Origin: Sulfurovum lithotrophicum
GTDB lineage: Bacteria > Campylobacterota > Campylobacteria > Campylobacterales > Sulfurovaceae
Length of the DNA: 64,000 nt
Assembly (NCBI RefSeq): GCF_000987835.1
Contig: NZ_CP011308.1
Location: 2,153,892-2,217,891 of the forward strand
Direction of reading: 5' to 3'
The notes under the pieces were generated by a model, which made no database searches, was not told the origin of the DNA, and was given only the letters and a program-made list of their open reading frames with translations. Shown here piece by piece: positions 1 to 8,791 of this stretch. Within the stretch, counting starts at the first letter, position 1; every line of letters begins with the position of its first letter. Position numbers and translations under genes: made by a program.

Positions 1-591
1 ACAACTCCCAAAATAAAGAAAAAAACCACTACTCTTGCTAAAAAGAGCAAAAAACATTCCATCAAAACGCATAAAGCATCAAAACATCACACTGAAAAGA
101 GACTGGCCCAGGCACTTAAAAACATCAAGTCAAAGAAGGTCTCTAAAGTTAAAAAATCAAATAAGTTTGCTCTGTCTGATATACTTTTCGGCAAATATGA
201 TTCGAGTGTCAAAGGCAAAAAACTCATAAAACTCGCTAAAAAGAAACTGGGCAGAAGATATGTCTGGGGGGCTACAGGTCAGAAAAATACCTTTGACTGT
301 TCAGGCCTTACCTCTTATGTCTGCAAAAAGAACGGCATCAAAATACCAAGAAGGGCTATCGAACAGTCCAAGTATGGCAAATATGTAAGCAGAAAGAACC
401 TCAAACCCGGAGACCTTATCTTCTTCGATACTTCCAAGAGACGTAAAGGGTATGTGAACCATGTAGGTATCTACATCGGTAACAACAAATTCATTCATGC
501 CAGTTCGGCAAAGAAAAAAGTCATCATTACCAGTTTGAATAAACCATTTTACAGTCAGCGTTTCAAGCTGGCACGAAGAGTGGCATCCTAA
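1..591 (+). CDS. NlpC/P60 family cell-wall hydrolase, 3' part
   Basis: The reading frame is open from base 1 and ends at TAA 589-591, so the start lies outside the window; 196 residues are visible. The C-terminal half is an NlpC/P60 papain-like domain: catalytic Cys at visible residue 100 in FDCSGLTSYV, His at 154 in NHVGIYIG, and a third polar residue His at 166 in FIHASS. The family cleaves peptide stems of peptidoglycan (D-gamma-glutamyl-diaminopimelate or related bonds) in the periplasm. The first 70 visible residues are very Lys-rich and look like a linker rather than a folded domain. Function within the family is inferred. Confidence 0.85.
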   Translation, partial: TTPKIKKKTTTLAKKSKKHSIKTHKASKHHTEKRLAQALKNIKSKKVSKVKKSNKFALSDILFGKYDSSVKGKKLIKLAKKKLGRRYVWGATGQKNTFDCSGLTSYVCKKNGIKIPRRAIEQSKYGKYVSRKNLKPGDLIFFDTSKRRKGYVNHVGIYIGNNKFIHASSAKKKVIITSLNKPFYSQRFKLARRVAS

Positions 592-599
592 GTTCCGAG

Positions 600-630
600 A
601 AGAGGATGGATAACCACCCTCTTCCTCTTT
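600..630 (+). terminator. possible terminator after the NlpC/P60 gene
   Basis: A 10-bp stem (600-609 with 614-623, one A.C mismatch, loop ATAA) starts 9 bases after the stop codon and is followed by a pyrimidine-rich CCTCTTT. The T-run is short, so termination is only moderately supported. Confidence 0.45.
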
Positions 631-710
631 AACAAAAATTATTTCCCCCTCTTTGATCCTCTCACTGGCTGGATCATTTCCACAAAATCTACACTATAGT
701 AATTTTTGGA

Positions 711-716
711 TATAAT
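711..716 (+). promoter_or_regulatory. -10 box upstream of typA
   Basis: TATAAT followed by GCGC, 46 bases before the typA ATG, in an AT-rich stretch. No clear -35 box, as is usual for the vegetative promoters of Campylobacterota. Confidence 0.5.
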
Positions 717-762
717 GCGCGAAAATATAGTTTGGGCACTTACCCACTTTTAGGATACTTTT

Positions 763-2580
763 ATGCAAAAAATCAAGAATATCGCGGTTATCGCACACGT
801 TGACCACGGTAAAACAACACTTGTTGATGAACTGCTTCAGCAGTCGGGAACATTCGAAGCACACCAGCAGATCGAAGAGAGAGCTATGGACTCCAACGAT
901 ATCGAAAAAGAGAGAGGGATCACGATCCTTTCAAAGAATACTGCCATTACTTATGGTGATCACAAGATCAACATCATCGACACCCCGGGCCACGCCGACT
1001 TTGGCGGCGAGGTCGAGCGTGTACTCAAGATGGTTGACGGGGTTCTGATGCTCGTTGATGCACAGGAAGGGGTAATGCCACAGACAAAATTCGTGCTTAA
1101 AAAAGCGATCGAGCTTGGTCTGATCCCTGTCGTTGTCATCAATAAGATCGACAAGGACGGTGCGGAACCAGACAGAGTACTCGATGAGATGTTCGACCTT
1201 CTTGTGGCACTTGATGCCAACGAAGAGCAGCTTGAATTCCCTGTACTGTACGCTGCGGCAAGAGACGGATATGCGAAGTGGAATCTTGAAGACGAAAATA
1301 AAGATATGACACCGCTTTTTGAAGCCATTCTTGAAAAAGTGCCTTACCCACAGGGATCTCCCGATACCGATACACAGGCACAGGTCTTTACCCTGGATAA
1401 CGACAACTTTGTAGGGCGTATCGGTATTACCCGTATATTTAACGGAAAAATAAAAAAGGGAGACGAGTACGTTCTAGTCAAAGCTTCCGGAGAGAAAACA
1501 AAATCACGCGTCAGTAAACTGATCGGATTCATAGGGCTTGAAAGAATAGACATCGATGAAGCCGAAGCAGGAGATATTGTTGCCATTGCAGGCTTCAGTG
1601 ACATTGATGTCGGTGACTCCATCTGTGACCCTGTCAACCCTGTCGCTTTGGATCCGATGCATGTCGAAGAGCCTACACTTTCAGTCATTATGTCGGTCAA
1701 CGATGGACCTTTAGCCGGTACGGAAGGCAAACATGTCACATCCAACAAGATCCAGGAAAGACTTGAAAAAGAGATGGAAACAAACATCGCCATGCGTATG
1801 GAGCCAATGGGAGACGCCTCTTTCAAAGTGTCAGGACGTGGTGAACTTCAGATCGGTATTTTGGCGGAGAACATGAGAAGAGAAGGTTTCGAATTCCTGC
1901 TTGCCCGCCCCGAAGTCGTCGTCAAAGAAGAGAATGGAGTCAAAATGGAGCCGTTCGAGCACCTCGTAGTTGACGTACCTGAAGAGTTCCAGGGAGTTGC
2001 CATTGAAAAACTTGGGAAAAGAAAAGCGGAGATGACATCATTGACACCTATGCCTGACGGTACCGTAAGGATCGAGTTCGAAATTCCTGCCCGCGGCCTC
2101 ATCGGTTTCCGTTCGGAATTCCTGACCGATACGAAGGGTGAAGGGATCATGAACCACTCCTTCATCGAGTACAGACCGTACAGCGGTACAGTGGTCAGCC
2201 GTACACCGGGCGCGCTTGTCTCCATGGATAACGGTGAGGCTGTTGCCTTTTCCATCTTCAACCTTCAGGCACGTGGTACCCTCTTTATCAAACCGCAGGA
2301 CAAAGTCTACTCCGGTATGGTCATCGGTGAATCCGCAAGACCGGGAGACCTCGACGTGAACCCGCTCAAAGGAAAACAACTGACCAATATGAGAACCTCC
2401 GGTGCCGACGATGCTATTAAACTGGTCCCGCCAAGACAGATCACACTTGAGAATGCCATGGAGTGGATCGAGGATGATGAATTGATCGAGATCACACCTG
2501 AGAGCATCAGGATCCGTAAGAAATCTCTTGATCCAGTTGTTAGAAAAAGAGCAGCCAGAGACAAAAAGAACGCAAAATAG
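763..2580 (+). CDS. typA: ribosome-associated translational GTPase TypA/BipA
   Basis: A 605-residue protein of full TypA length. GTPase motifs are in order: P-loop AHVDHGKT (11-18), switch I RGITI (51-55), DTPGH (73-77) and NKID (127-130), followed by the EF-G-like domain II, the III and V domains and the TypA-specific C-terminal domain. TypA binds 70S ribosomes and assists 50S assembly and growth under stress such as cold. The ATG at 763 follows AGGATACTTTT. It is a single gene between a terminator-like hairpin and a convergent flavoprotein gene. Assignment is secure; the physiological role is from the family. Confidence 0.97.
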   Translation: MQKIKNIAVIAHVDHGKTTLVDELLQQSGTFEAHQQIEERAMDSNDIEKERGITILSKNTAITYGDHKINIIDTPGHADFGGEVERVLKMVDGVLMLVDAQEGVMPQTKFVLKKAIELGLIPVVVINKIDKDGAEPDRVLDEMFDLLVALDANEEQLEFPVLYAAARDGYAKWNLEDENKDMTPLFEAILEKVPYPQGSPDTDTQAQVFTLDNDNFVGRIGITRIFNGKIKKGDEYVLVKASGEKTKSRVSKLIGFIGLERIDIDEAEAGDIVAIAGFSDIDVGDSICDPVNPVALDPMHVEEPTLSVIMSVNDGPLAGTEGKHVTSNKIQERLEKEMETNIAMRMEPMGDASFKVSGRGELQIGILAENMRREGFEFLLARPEVVVKEENGVKMEPFEHLVVDVPEEFQGVAIEKLGKRKAEMTSLTPMPDGTVRIEFEIPARGLIGFRSEFLTDTKGEGIMNHSFIEYRPYSGTVVSRTPGALVSMDNGEAVAFSIFNLQARGTLFIKPQDKVYSGMVIGESARPGDLDVNPLKGKQLTNMRTSGADDAIKLVPPRQITLENAMEWIEDDELIEITPESIRIRKKSLDPVVRKRAARDKKNAK

Positions 2581-2738
2581 TTCTTCTATTTCCCTATATC
2601 TTTGATCGGATGGAGCCTGCTCCTTTCGGTCACTTACTACATGTAAGCTCCCTCTCTACGCATACTCCATCAGACCAAATCTACAGCCAACTAAAAGACT
2701 ATTCCTTCTATAAAAAAATCTCTTTTAAATTTTAATTT

Positions 2739-3962
2739 CTAATTTTTAATTGCTTCTCCTACCCGCAAACCGGTTATCCACGCCCAGTGAAAGTTGAACC
2801 CTCCCCTGTCTCCGTCCACATCGAGTACTTCTCCGGCAAAATAGAGGTTTGGCACAAGCTTTGATTCCATGGTCTGCAAATCCACTTCGGAGGTATCAAT
2901 ACCACCGGTTGAAACCTCAGCACCCTTGAAGCCTTTGGTATCATTGATGCTGAGTTTGAGGTTCTTGATACTGTGAACGAGCTTATTGATCTCTTTTCTG
3001 TTAAGATCTGACTCTACCCTGCTTCTGCATTTGGACTGCTCCAAAACGATCCTGATAAGTTTCTTGTTAAGTATTCCCAGCAGCCATAATTCAATAGGTT
3101 TTTCACTTTCTTTCTGTATGCGGGAAAGCAGGAGGTTCGTCAGCTTCTCTTTGCTGAGTTTCGGCATCAGGTCAAGACTGAGTTCACAATAATCGAATGA
3201 TGCCAGCCGTATACTCACTTCACGGCTCAGGTCGAGTATGGCCAGTCCGCTGATGCCGTAATTGGTAAAAAGAAGATCTCCCTCTTTTTCCGTAATGTAC
3301 TCTCCGTTGGCATAGAGTCTGGCTACACCGGTAACCTTGACCCCTGCACATACTTTGACCCAGCTCTCTTCCGAACAGAGCTGTACCAGTGAAGGGTGCC
3401 TGGGTATAAGCGTATGTCCCATTGCCGTAGCAAAAATATATCCCGAGTCGTTCCCTCCAAGCTGTGGTGCGGCAGGAGAACCCGAAGTGATCAGAAGCCG
3501 GGTAGACCGTTTTTCTCCCTGTGCAGTATCGAGCACAAAAATATCATCCTCTTTTGAAATGTGTTTCACTTTACAGTCGCAGTATATCTCCACCCCTACT
3601 CTTTGGGCCTCGTACACCAGTAAATCGACCACGGAAGAAGCCTGCAGGGACATCGGGAATATTTTCCCCTCTTTCTTCTCAATAAGTTCAAGCCCGATGG
3701 ATTTGAAAAAGTTTTCAACTTTTTCAAACGCATACCCCTCCAATACTTTTTCAATAAAATCAGGGTTTTCTGAATGAAAACGCTGTGTGGAAATATACCG
3801 GTTGGTGATATTACACTTCCCGTTACCCGATACCAGTATTTTCTTTCCTGCTTTACTGTTCTGTTCCAGCAGGAGAACTTGCCGCCCTGCCCTTGCCGAC
3901 ACGATGGCAGCACATAACCCTGCCGCCCCTGCCCCGATGATTATCAATTCTTCATTATTCAT
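2739..3962 (-). CDS. FAD-dependent oxidoreductase of the HI0933/BaiN family
   Basis: A 407-residue flavoprotein. The N-terminus has the Rossmann dinucleotide motif GAGAAG (10-15) followed by an acidic strand end (LLLEQNSKAGKK), and the C-terminus carries the second FAD-contact segment YFAGEVLDVDGDRGGFNFHW typical of HI0933-like (aminoacetone oxidase or BaiN-type) proteins. The substrate is unknown for most members, so no reaction is assigned. It converges on typA; the intervening 158 bases hold only imperfect inverted repeats. The ATG at 3962 has a weak ribosome site, with a TATAAT box close upstream, so the leader would be very short. Confidence 0.85.
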   Translation of the reverse strand: MNNEELIIIGAGAAGLCAAIVSARAGRQVLLLEQNSKAGKKILVSGNGKCNITNRYISTQRFHSENPDFIEKVLEGYAFEKVENFFKSIGLELIEKKEGKIFPMSLQASSVVDLLVYEAQRVGVEIYCDCKVKHISKEDDIFVLDTAQGEKRSTRLLITSGSPAAPQLGGNDSGYIFATAMGHTLIPRHPSLVQLCSEESWVKVCAGVKVTGVARLYANGEYITEKEGDLLFTNYGISGLAILDLSREVSIRLASFDYCELSLDLMPKLSKEKLTNLLLSRIQKESEKPIELWLLGILNKKLIRIVLEQSKCRSRVESDLNRKEINKLVHSIKNLKLSINDTKGFKGAEVSTGGIDTSEVDLQTMESKLVPNLYFAGEVLDVDGDRGGFNFHWAWITGLRVGEAIKN

Positions 3963-4000
3963 ACGATATTATATCCCAAATCATACTATCAAGGATTAAC

Positions 4001-4315
4001 ATGTCAGCACTGGTTGAATTTTCAATGTTCCCCACAGAACAAACACAAAGCAAAAGTGCCTTCGTCGCAAGAGTTCTGGACATCGTGGACAAAAGCGGGC
4101 TGGAATATCAGCTCACCCCTATGGGAACCATCATCGAAGGAGAAACGGTCGAAAAGGTCCTTGCCGTGATCAATACCGCCTATGAAGAGCTGCAGAAAGA
4201 TTGCGGGCGTATCTATTCCTCCATCAAGATCGACTGGAGAGAGGGACCGGTCGGCAGACTGAACAAAAAAGTCGGTTCGGTGGAAGCCAAACTCGGACGT
4301 AAGTTAAACAGCTAA
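4001..4315 (+). CDS. MTH1187/YqgV family thiamine-binding-type protein
   Basis: 104 residues matching the MTH1187/YqgV family (DUF77): VEFSMFPT near the N-terminus, YQLTPMGTIIEG in the middle and the C-terminal KIDWREG. These proteins form ferredoxin-like-fold tetramers, and some members bind thiamine or its precursors. A good ribosome site (AAGGATTAAC) precedes the ATG. It is divergent from the flavoprotein gene. No TPP riboswitch is visible upstream, so a thiamine link rests only on the family. Confidence 0.85.
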   Translation: MSALVEFSMFPTEQTQSKSAFVARVLDIVDKSGLEYQLTPMGTIIEGETVEKVLAVINTAYEELQKDCGRIYSSIKIDWREGPVGRLNKKVGSVEAKLGRKLNS

Positions 4316-4322
4316 GATTAGA

Positions 4323-4328
4323 TATAAT
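4323..4328 (+). promoter_or_regulatory. -10 box upstream of the DUF2892 gene and purM
   Basis: TATAAT followed by ACGCG, 27 bases before the ATG at 4356; it lies just after the stop of the preceding gene and could serve the following two-gene unit. Confidence 0.45.
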
Positions 4329-4355
4329 ACGCGTAATTTTTCACAAGGATATCAG

Positions 4356-4574
4356 ATGTTATGTGCTGAAAGGTTACAACGTTTAATTCAAGCGAGCATA
4401 TTGGGTTTTGTACTGCTGTTTGCTGCACTGGGCATACAAGGTGGAGAAAGAAGCATGCTTCAAATCGCTTTTTTACTTCAAGTAGCAATGATGGTGATGC
4501 TGGTTATAGCTGGACTGACCGGCTTTTGTCCAGGGCTTAAAATTTTAAAAAAGATCTTTCCTCCCTGTGAGTGA
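4356..4574 (+). CDS. small inner-membrane protein, DUF2892 (YgaP-type) family
   Basis: 72 residues with two predicted membrane segments (about 12-30 and 35-56) and the motif GFCPGLKILKKIF at the C-terminus. This pattern (an N-terminal 'ERLQRLI' helix, two hydrophobic helices, then a TGFCP box) is that of DUF2892 proteins, which occur alone or fused to rhodanese domains. Function is unknown. Its stop is 20 bases before the purM start and it is probably co-transcribed with purM. Ribosome site AAGGATATCAG. Confidence 0.75.
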   Translation: MLCAERLQRLIQASILGFVLLFAALGIQGGERSMLQIAFLLQVAMMVMLVIAGLTGFCPGLKILKKIFPPCE

Positions 4575-4594
4575 AAAGAAACAAAGGAACAATC

Positions 4595-5590
4595 ATGTCA
4601 AACATATCCTATAAAGATGCCGGTGTCGATATCGATGCGGGAAATGAGTTCGTAGAGGCAATCAAAGCCGATGTGAAATCGACTTTTGACAGCAATGTCA
4701 TTGGCGGGATCGGCTCGTTCGCCGGTGCCTATGCCCTGCCCTCGGGCTACAGGGAGCCGGTGATCCTCTCGGCTACCGATGGCGTGGGAACCAAACTGAA
4801 GATCGCCATTGAGAGCGGCAAGCTCGATACTGTGGGGATCGACCTGGTCGCCATGTGCGTCAATGACCTCATCTGTAACAACGGTGTACCGATGTTCTTC
4901 CTCGACTACTATGCCACAGGCAAACTCCTGCCTGAAAATGCCAAAGATGTCGTAGCAGGTATCGCCGAAGGGTGCCGCAGAAGCGAATGCGCCCTCGTAG
5001 GCGGGGAAACAGCTGAAATGCCGGGAATGTACTCCGATGACGACTTTGACCTTGCCGGTTTTGCCGTTGGGATCGCAGAGCGTTCCGAAATGGATACTGT
5101 CGCCAATGTAAAAGAGGGGCAGATACTCATCGCCATGCCAAGCTCAGGGGTACACTCCAACGGATACTCACTGGTAAGAAAACTTTTCTTCGACAAGCTC
5201 GGGATGGGTCTAGAGACGGAGTTTGACGGAAAACCTCTGCTTGAAACACTACTTGAACCAACACGCATCTATGTTAAAGAGTACAAAGCCAACAAAGCAC
5301 ATATCAAGGCGCTGGCACACATTACCGGCGGAGGGATCATAGAGAACCTTCCAAGAGTGCTTCCCGAAGGCATCAGAGCCGTCGTTGACAAAGACTCCAT
5401 CCGTATCCTACCGATCTTTGAGTTCATGGGCCAGTATGTGGATGAAGATGAAATGTTCAGAGCCTTCAATATGGGAGTGGGTATGGTATGGGTCGTAGAG
5501 CCCGAAGAGGTAGATGCCGTACTTGCCCATACGGACGGGTATGTTATCGGGGCGTTGGCCGCCGGTGAGAAGGGTGTAGATTTAGTTTAA
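4595..5590 (+). CDS. purM: phosphoribosylformylglycinamidine cyclo-ligase
   Basis: AIR synthetase, the fifth step of de novo purine synthesis: FGAM plus ATP gives AIR. 331 residues from the ATG at 4595, chosen because AAAGGAAC sits 6 bases upstream; a GTG at 4571 in the same frame lacks a site and overlaps the previous gene. Recognisable segments are SYKDAGVDIDAGN at the N-terminus, SATDGVGTKLKIA (ATP/substrate loop), the metal-site segment VGGETAEMPGMY and HITGGGIIENLPRVLP. It is isolated from other pur genes here except purB at 22.8 kb. Confidence 0.96.
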   Translation: MSNISYKDAGVDIDAGNEFVEAIKADVKSTFDSNVIGGIGSFAGAYALPSGYREPVILSATDGVGTKLKIAIESGKLDTVGIDLVAMCVNDLICNNGVPMFFLDYYATGKLLPENAKDVVAGIAEGCRRSECALVGGETAEMPGMYSDDDFDLAGFAVGIAERSEMDTVANVKEGQILIAMPSSGVHSNGYSLVRKLFFDKLGMGLETEFDGKPLLETLLEPTRIYVKEYKANKAHIKALAHITGGGIIENLPRVLPEGIRAVVDKDSIRILPIFEFMGQYVDEDEMFRAFNMGVGMVWVVEPEEVDAVLAHTDGYVIGALAAGEKGVDLV

Positions 5591-5605
5591 ATCACGTTTT
5601 CTCGC

Positions 5606-5702
5606 GTAGGGTGCGTAAACACGCACCACATAATCAAAATTTGCATGTAATATCATTTTTCCGAAAGGGTGCTGGAAGAAGGTACGTGTTTACGCACCCT
5701 AC
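5606..5702. repeat. REP-like inverted pair (GTAG family)
   Basis: Two hairpin units in opposite orientation. The left unit (5606-5627) reads GTAG followed by GGTGCGT-AAAC-ACGCACC; the right unit (5681-5702) is the same on the minus strand with one changed base. Each is a self-complementary hairpin preceded by GTAG, the layout of REP elements mobilised by RAYT transposases, and the pair forms a BIME. The right unit overlaps the last codons of the symporter gene. Related units are at 21733 and 27052. It may also act as a bidirectional terminator between purM and the symporter. Confidence 0.7.
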
Positions 5703-7147
5703 TTTCGTATCGCTTCCCTGTCCAGTTCCCCATTCTTCCATTTTGCCAGATAAGCATTCAGGTTTGCCTTGACCTCTCCCTGCAGTATATAGAGCCCGAT
5801 GATGTTCGGCAGGGACATCGTCAAAATAAGCAGGTCGGAGAACTCCAGCATCGCCGAAGCACTGGTAACCGATGCCATGACAGTAAAGGCAATAAAGATC
5901 AGTTTGTAGACCAGTGTGTACTTCTCTCCAAACAGATAGGTCCATGAACGTTCACCATAGTAAGACCAGGAGATCATCGTAGAGAAAGCAAAAAGGATAA
6001 TAGAAAAAGAGAGGATCACAGGGAACCATGAGATCACTGTACCGTAAGCCGCCGCCGTCAAGGCAGCGCCCTGCTTCGCAGCTACCAGGTTGGCAAATTC
6101 TCCGGAAGGGTCATATACTCCTGTGGTCACGATGACCAGTGCTGTCATCGTACAGATAACGATCGTATCGATGAAAGGTTCATACAGTGCGACCATCCCC
6201 TGTCTGACGGGATACTTTACCGACGCCGTAGAGTGGACGATGGCAGCTGAACCGATACCTGCCTCACTCGAGAAGGCGGCACGCTTGAAGCCCTGGACCA
6301 GTACACCTATCATACCTCCCACAGCGGCAGTAGGAGTGAAGGCTTCATGAAAAATGGTCACAATGGCCGTAGGCACGGCTGAAGCATTCGCCACCAGGAT
6401 CCACAGTGATGCTGCCAGATAGATCAACACCATGAGCGGAACGATCTTTTCAGCCGTACTCGCGATACGTTTGATCCCCCCGATAATAACAAAACCGACA
6501 ATGGCTGCCATGATGAGACCGAATACAATAGGATAGGAAGCGAAGAACGGCACACGGTCCGTCAATACACCCATAGCCTGAGAAGTCTGGAAAGCATTCC
6601 CCGCCCCCAGGCTTCCCCCTATGGCAAGAATGGCGAATAGAACTGCCAGGACTTTCCCCAATTTTGCATGCCCTTTGGAAGCCAAACCTTTGGAAAGGTA
6701 CTGCATCGCACCTCCCATGATACGCCCATCAGGCCGCTTCTCCCGGTAGATCTGGGCCAGTGTGACTTCCGTAAACTTCAGGGTCATACCGAAAAAACCT
6801 GCTAAGATCATCCAGAAAGTAGCCCCCGGCCCTCCCACGGCAATCGCGATGGCAACACCGGCAATGTTACCAAGCCCTACGGTTGCGGAGAGTGCCGTTG
6901 TGAGAGACTGGAAAGGGGTGATCTCTCCCACATCATCTGCGGTACGGTACTGTCCGGTGATGATCTTGAAAGCATGGGAGAACATTCGGACATTGATGAA
7001 ACCGAAGCGGAAGGTAAGAAACACCCCTCCTACTACCAGCCAGGCAACGATGAAAGGCATACTTGTACCTTCAACCTGCCCGAAAAATATATCAAAAAAG
7101 AAGACGGATGCCAGAATACTATTGATCTGATCAAAGATACTGTCCAT
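5699..7147 (-). CDS. sodium:amino-acid (alanine/glycine) symporter, AGCS family
   Basis: 482 residues with about ten hydrophobic segments. The AGCS signature is evident: FQSLTTALSATVGLGNIAGVAIAI followed by GGPGATFWMIL near residues 75-115, a segment that forms the substrate and Na+ site in the family. Members import alanine, glycine or other small amino acids with Na+ across the inner membrane; the substrate here is not determined. The start ATG at 7147 follows GGGGAGAATTATTT. The stop is inside a REP-like repeat unit. Single-gene unit. Confidence 0.92.
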   Translation of the reverse strand: MDSIFDQINSILASVFFFDIFFGQVEGTSMPFIVAWLVVGGVFLTFRFGFINVRMFSHAFKIITGQYRTADDVGEITPFQSLTTALSATVGLGNIAGVAIAIAVGGPGATFWMILAGFFGMTLKFTEVTLAQIYREKRPDGRIMGGAMQYLSKGLASKGHAKLGKVLAVLFAILAIGGSLGAGNAFQTSQAMGVLTDRVPFFASYPIVFGLIMAAIVGFVIIGGIKRIASTAEKIVPLMVLIYLAASLWILVANASAVPTAIVTIFHEAFTPTAAVGGMIGVLVQGFKRAAFSSEAGIGSAAIVHSTASVKYPVRQGMVALYEPFIDTIVICTMTALVIVTTGVYDPSGEFANLVAAKQGAALTAAAYGTVISWFPVILSFSIILFAFSTMISWSYYGERSWTYLFGEKYTLVYKLIFIAFTVMASVTSASAMLEFSDLLILTMSLPNIIGLYILQGEVKANLNAYLAKWKNGELDREAIRK

Positions 7148-7241
7148 AAATAATTCTCCCCAAACTGTAATGGATTATTATACACTTTCCGGCATAAAGT
7201 AGCCTATATTTTGGTTTTTTTACATTTTTTTGCAAAATCTA

Positions 7242-7270
7242 TTGACAAATCGAAACCTTTTGACTATAAT
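7242..7270 (+). promoter_or_regulatory. sigma-70 promoter of the first tRNA operon
   Basis: TTGACA (7242-7247) and TATAAT (7265-7270) separated by 17 bases, 41 bases before the first tRNA; a consensus-strength stable-RNA promoter. Confidence 0.85.
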
Positions 7271-7311
7271 TGCAGTCCTTTTTAAATCTGATCTTCTTAG
7301 ATTTGAGGTAA

Positions 7312-7388
7312 CGGAGTGTAGCGCAGTCTGGTAGCGCACCTGGTTTGGGACCAGGGGGTCGAAGGTTCGAGTCCTTTCACTCCGACCA
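7312..7388 (+). tRNA. tRNA-Pro (TGG)
   Basis: 77 bases with encoded CCA. Acceptor stem CGGAGTG/CACTCCG, anticodon loop TTTGGGA giving TGG, T-loop GTTCGAGTC. First gene of a five-tRNA operon. Confidence 0.95.
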
Positions 7389-7429
7389 TTTAGATATTTA
7401 AAATCGATAGTATAATAAAACAATTGTAT

Positions 7430-7506
7430 GGTGGACGTAGTTCAGTTGGTAGAGCACCTGTTTGTGGCACAGGTTGTCGCGGGTTCGAGCCCCGTCGTCC
7501 ACCCCA
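7430..7506 (+). tRNA. tRNA-His (GTG)
   Basis: Acceptor GTGGACG/CGTCCAC with an additional encoded G-1 (7430) that can pair with C73, the identity element for HisRS. Anticodon loop TTGTGGC gives GTG. CCA is encoded. Confidence 0.95.
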
Positions 7507-7542
7507 TATTGGTAATGAAGAGAAAACCTTTCTACCAGTGAA

Positions 7543-7619
7543 GCGCTAGTAGCTCAATTGGATAGAGCATCAGACTTCGGATCTGAGGGTTAGGGGTTCG
7601 AGTCCTCTCTGGCGTACCA
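7543..7619 (+). tRNA. tRNA-Arg (TCG)
   Basis: 77 bases, acceptor GCGCTAG/CTGGCGT with G.T wobble pairs, anticodon loop CTTCGGA gives TCG, CCA encoded. Confidence 0.93.
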
Positions 7620-7648
7620 CTTTTTTTAATTTTATTATACTTATACAT

Positions 7649-7725
7649 GCACTCGTAGCTCAGCTGGATAGAGCACCCGCCTTCTAAGCGGGCGGTCTCA
7701 GGTTCGAATCCTGACGGGTGTACCA
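7649..7725 (+). tRNA. tRNA-Arg (TCT)
   Basis: 77 bases, acceptor GCACTCG/CGGGTGT, anticodon loop CTTCTAA gives TCT, CCA encoded. Confidence 0.93.
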
Positions 7726-7749
7726 CCTTATTTTTGTTAGGTTATTTGT

Positions 7750-7834
7750 GCGGATGTGGTGAAATTGGTATACACGCCAGACTTAGGATCTGGTGCTTTA
7801 CGGCGTGGAGGTTCGAGTCCTCTCATCCGCACCA
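7750..7834 (+). tRNA. tRNA-Leu (TAG), attachment site of a mini-element
   Basis: 85 bases, class II tRNA with a variable arm, acceptor GCGGATG/CATCCGC, anticodon loop CTTAGGA gives TAG, CCA encoded. Its 3' end from 7811 is repeated at 11867, so the element that follows regenerates the tRNA 3' part on integration. Confidence 0.95.
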
Positions 7835-7842
7835 TCTACAAA
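7811..7842 (+). repeat. attL of the tRNA-Leu mini-element (32-bp direct repeat)
   Basis: Identical over 32 bases to 11867-11898. It runs from the T-arm of tRNA-Leu through the CCA and 8 bases beyond. This is the usual core geometry of tyrosine integrases that use tRNA 3' ends. Confidence 0.9.
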
Positions 7843-7953
7843 GCCCTTATACAAGGCATTTAATCAACTTTTAAAACTGTTGGGTAACACTAAAGGTAAC
7901 ACTACTTATTTTAAAAATGGCATATTATTGGCTTTTTTTATTAATACTCTCTA

Positions 7954-8220
7954 TTAAAGCTCTCTAATAAACTCTTCAATAATTTCTTTTACCTCCGGAA
8001 CAATTTGAATTTTTACCATATCAAGATCATCACTACTGTTATCTGAAAGTATAAGTACTTCATTATTTGTTTTAATGAGTAACTCTTCTTTATTGTAAGG
8101 CGTTGCATCATCTTTCAAGAAGTATGCACCGCCTCTTAATGTTGCTACCAATATCTTAGGTGCTTCGGTTTTGGCTGCTTTTATCTCAAGGGTTTCTAAT
8201 CGTTCAATCTGTTTTTTCAT
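7954..8220 (-). CDS. hypothetical protein of the mini-element
   Basis: 88 residues, not recognised. It begins with a short Lys/Glu-rich helix (MKKQIERLETLEIKAAK) and has alternating strand/helix character after it, with an acidic stretch NSSDDLDM in the middle. Its ATG overlaps the end of the upstream gene (8217-8220), so the two are translationally coupled. It is the last gene of the element's minus-strand operon. Confidence 0.6.
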   Translation of the reverse strand: MKKQIERLETLEIKAAKTEAPKILVATLRGGAYFLKDDATPYNKEELLIKTNNEVLILSDNSSDDLDMVKIQIVPEVKEIIEEFIREL

Positions 8221-8687
8221 TTAAACTTCTCCTCTAATTTAATAATACGATCTTCAAGTTCTGTGACTTCATAGGCTTTTGTGTATGAGTTACTAACTGC
8301 TTCTATCGTTCTTAATTGACTTTCATTGATTGCACCATCTGCATATTGTTTAGTAGCGGTTGCCAAATTGTCTAAAGCTTCTTTTGCTGTGGTTGGTTTC
8401 TTGATGTCCACAAGTGGAGTAAATAAACATAATCTTTTGACTAATAACTGTTGATTAGTAGGGTTACTCTCTAAACTTTCAAGTATGGACGATGTAACCT
8501 TTTTTGACAGTTCTAGCTTTCCTCTATGAATAGCTTCTTTTAGCTCTTTATTTGTAGAGAGTGTCTGTGTGGCTATGTTCAAGGATTGACTAATCAAAAT
8601 ATTGTTAAATCCTTGTTTTGCCAGTTCCTGCACTTGTGAGATTATCTCTTCTGTGACTTGTGTTTTATGTCGTGTTTTTGCTTTCAT
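8217..8687 (-). CDS. hypothetical protein with a helix-turn-helix-like N-terminus
   Basis: 156 residues from the ATG at 8687, chosen because AAGG lies 6 bases upstream; the frame is open to 8717. Residues 10-60 (VTEEIISQVQELAKQGF, then NILISQSLNIATQTLS) resemble an HTH as seen in small terminase subunits and resolvase-type domains, followed by an all-helical region and a C-terminal coiled coil (VTELEDRIIKLEEKFK). No close family is recognised. Overlaps the downstream gene by 4 bases. Confidence 0.6.
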   Translation of the reverse strand: MKAKTRHKTQVTEEIISQVQELAKQGFNNILISQSLNIATQTLSTNKELKEAIHRGKLELSKKVTSSILESLESNPTNQQLLVKRLCLFTPLVDIKKPTTAKEALDNLATATKQYADGAINESQLRTIEAVSNSYTKAYEVTELEDRIIKLEEKFK

Positions 8688-8791
8688 TTTATGCCTTAAA
8701 AAGTGAATTAATAGCAAAGTGAGATACTGACGCTCTCACCGTGCTTAGATGAGGTTTTGTGTGATTTTTTAGTAGTATTAACCTATAAGGA

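Noticed and set aside
3963..4000. TPP riboswitch before the thiamine-binding-type gene
   Set aside because: The gap is only 38 bases; no TPP-box sequence is present.
5606..5702. CRISPR repeat-spacer array
   Set aside because: The repeated units are inverted hairpins, only two per locus, with no direct repeats of uniform spacing; no cas genes in the window.
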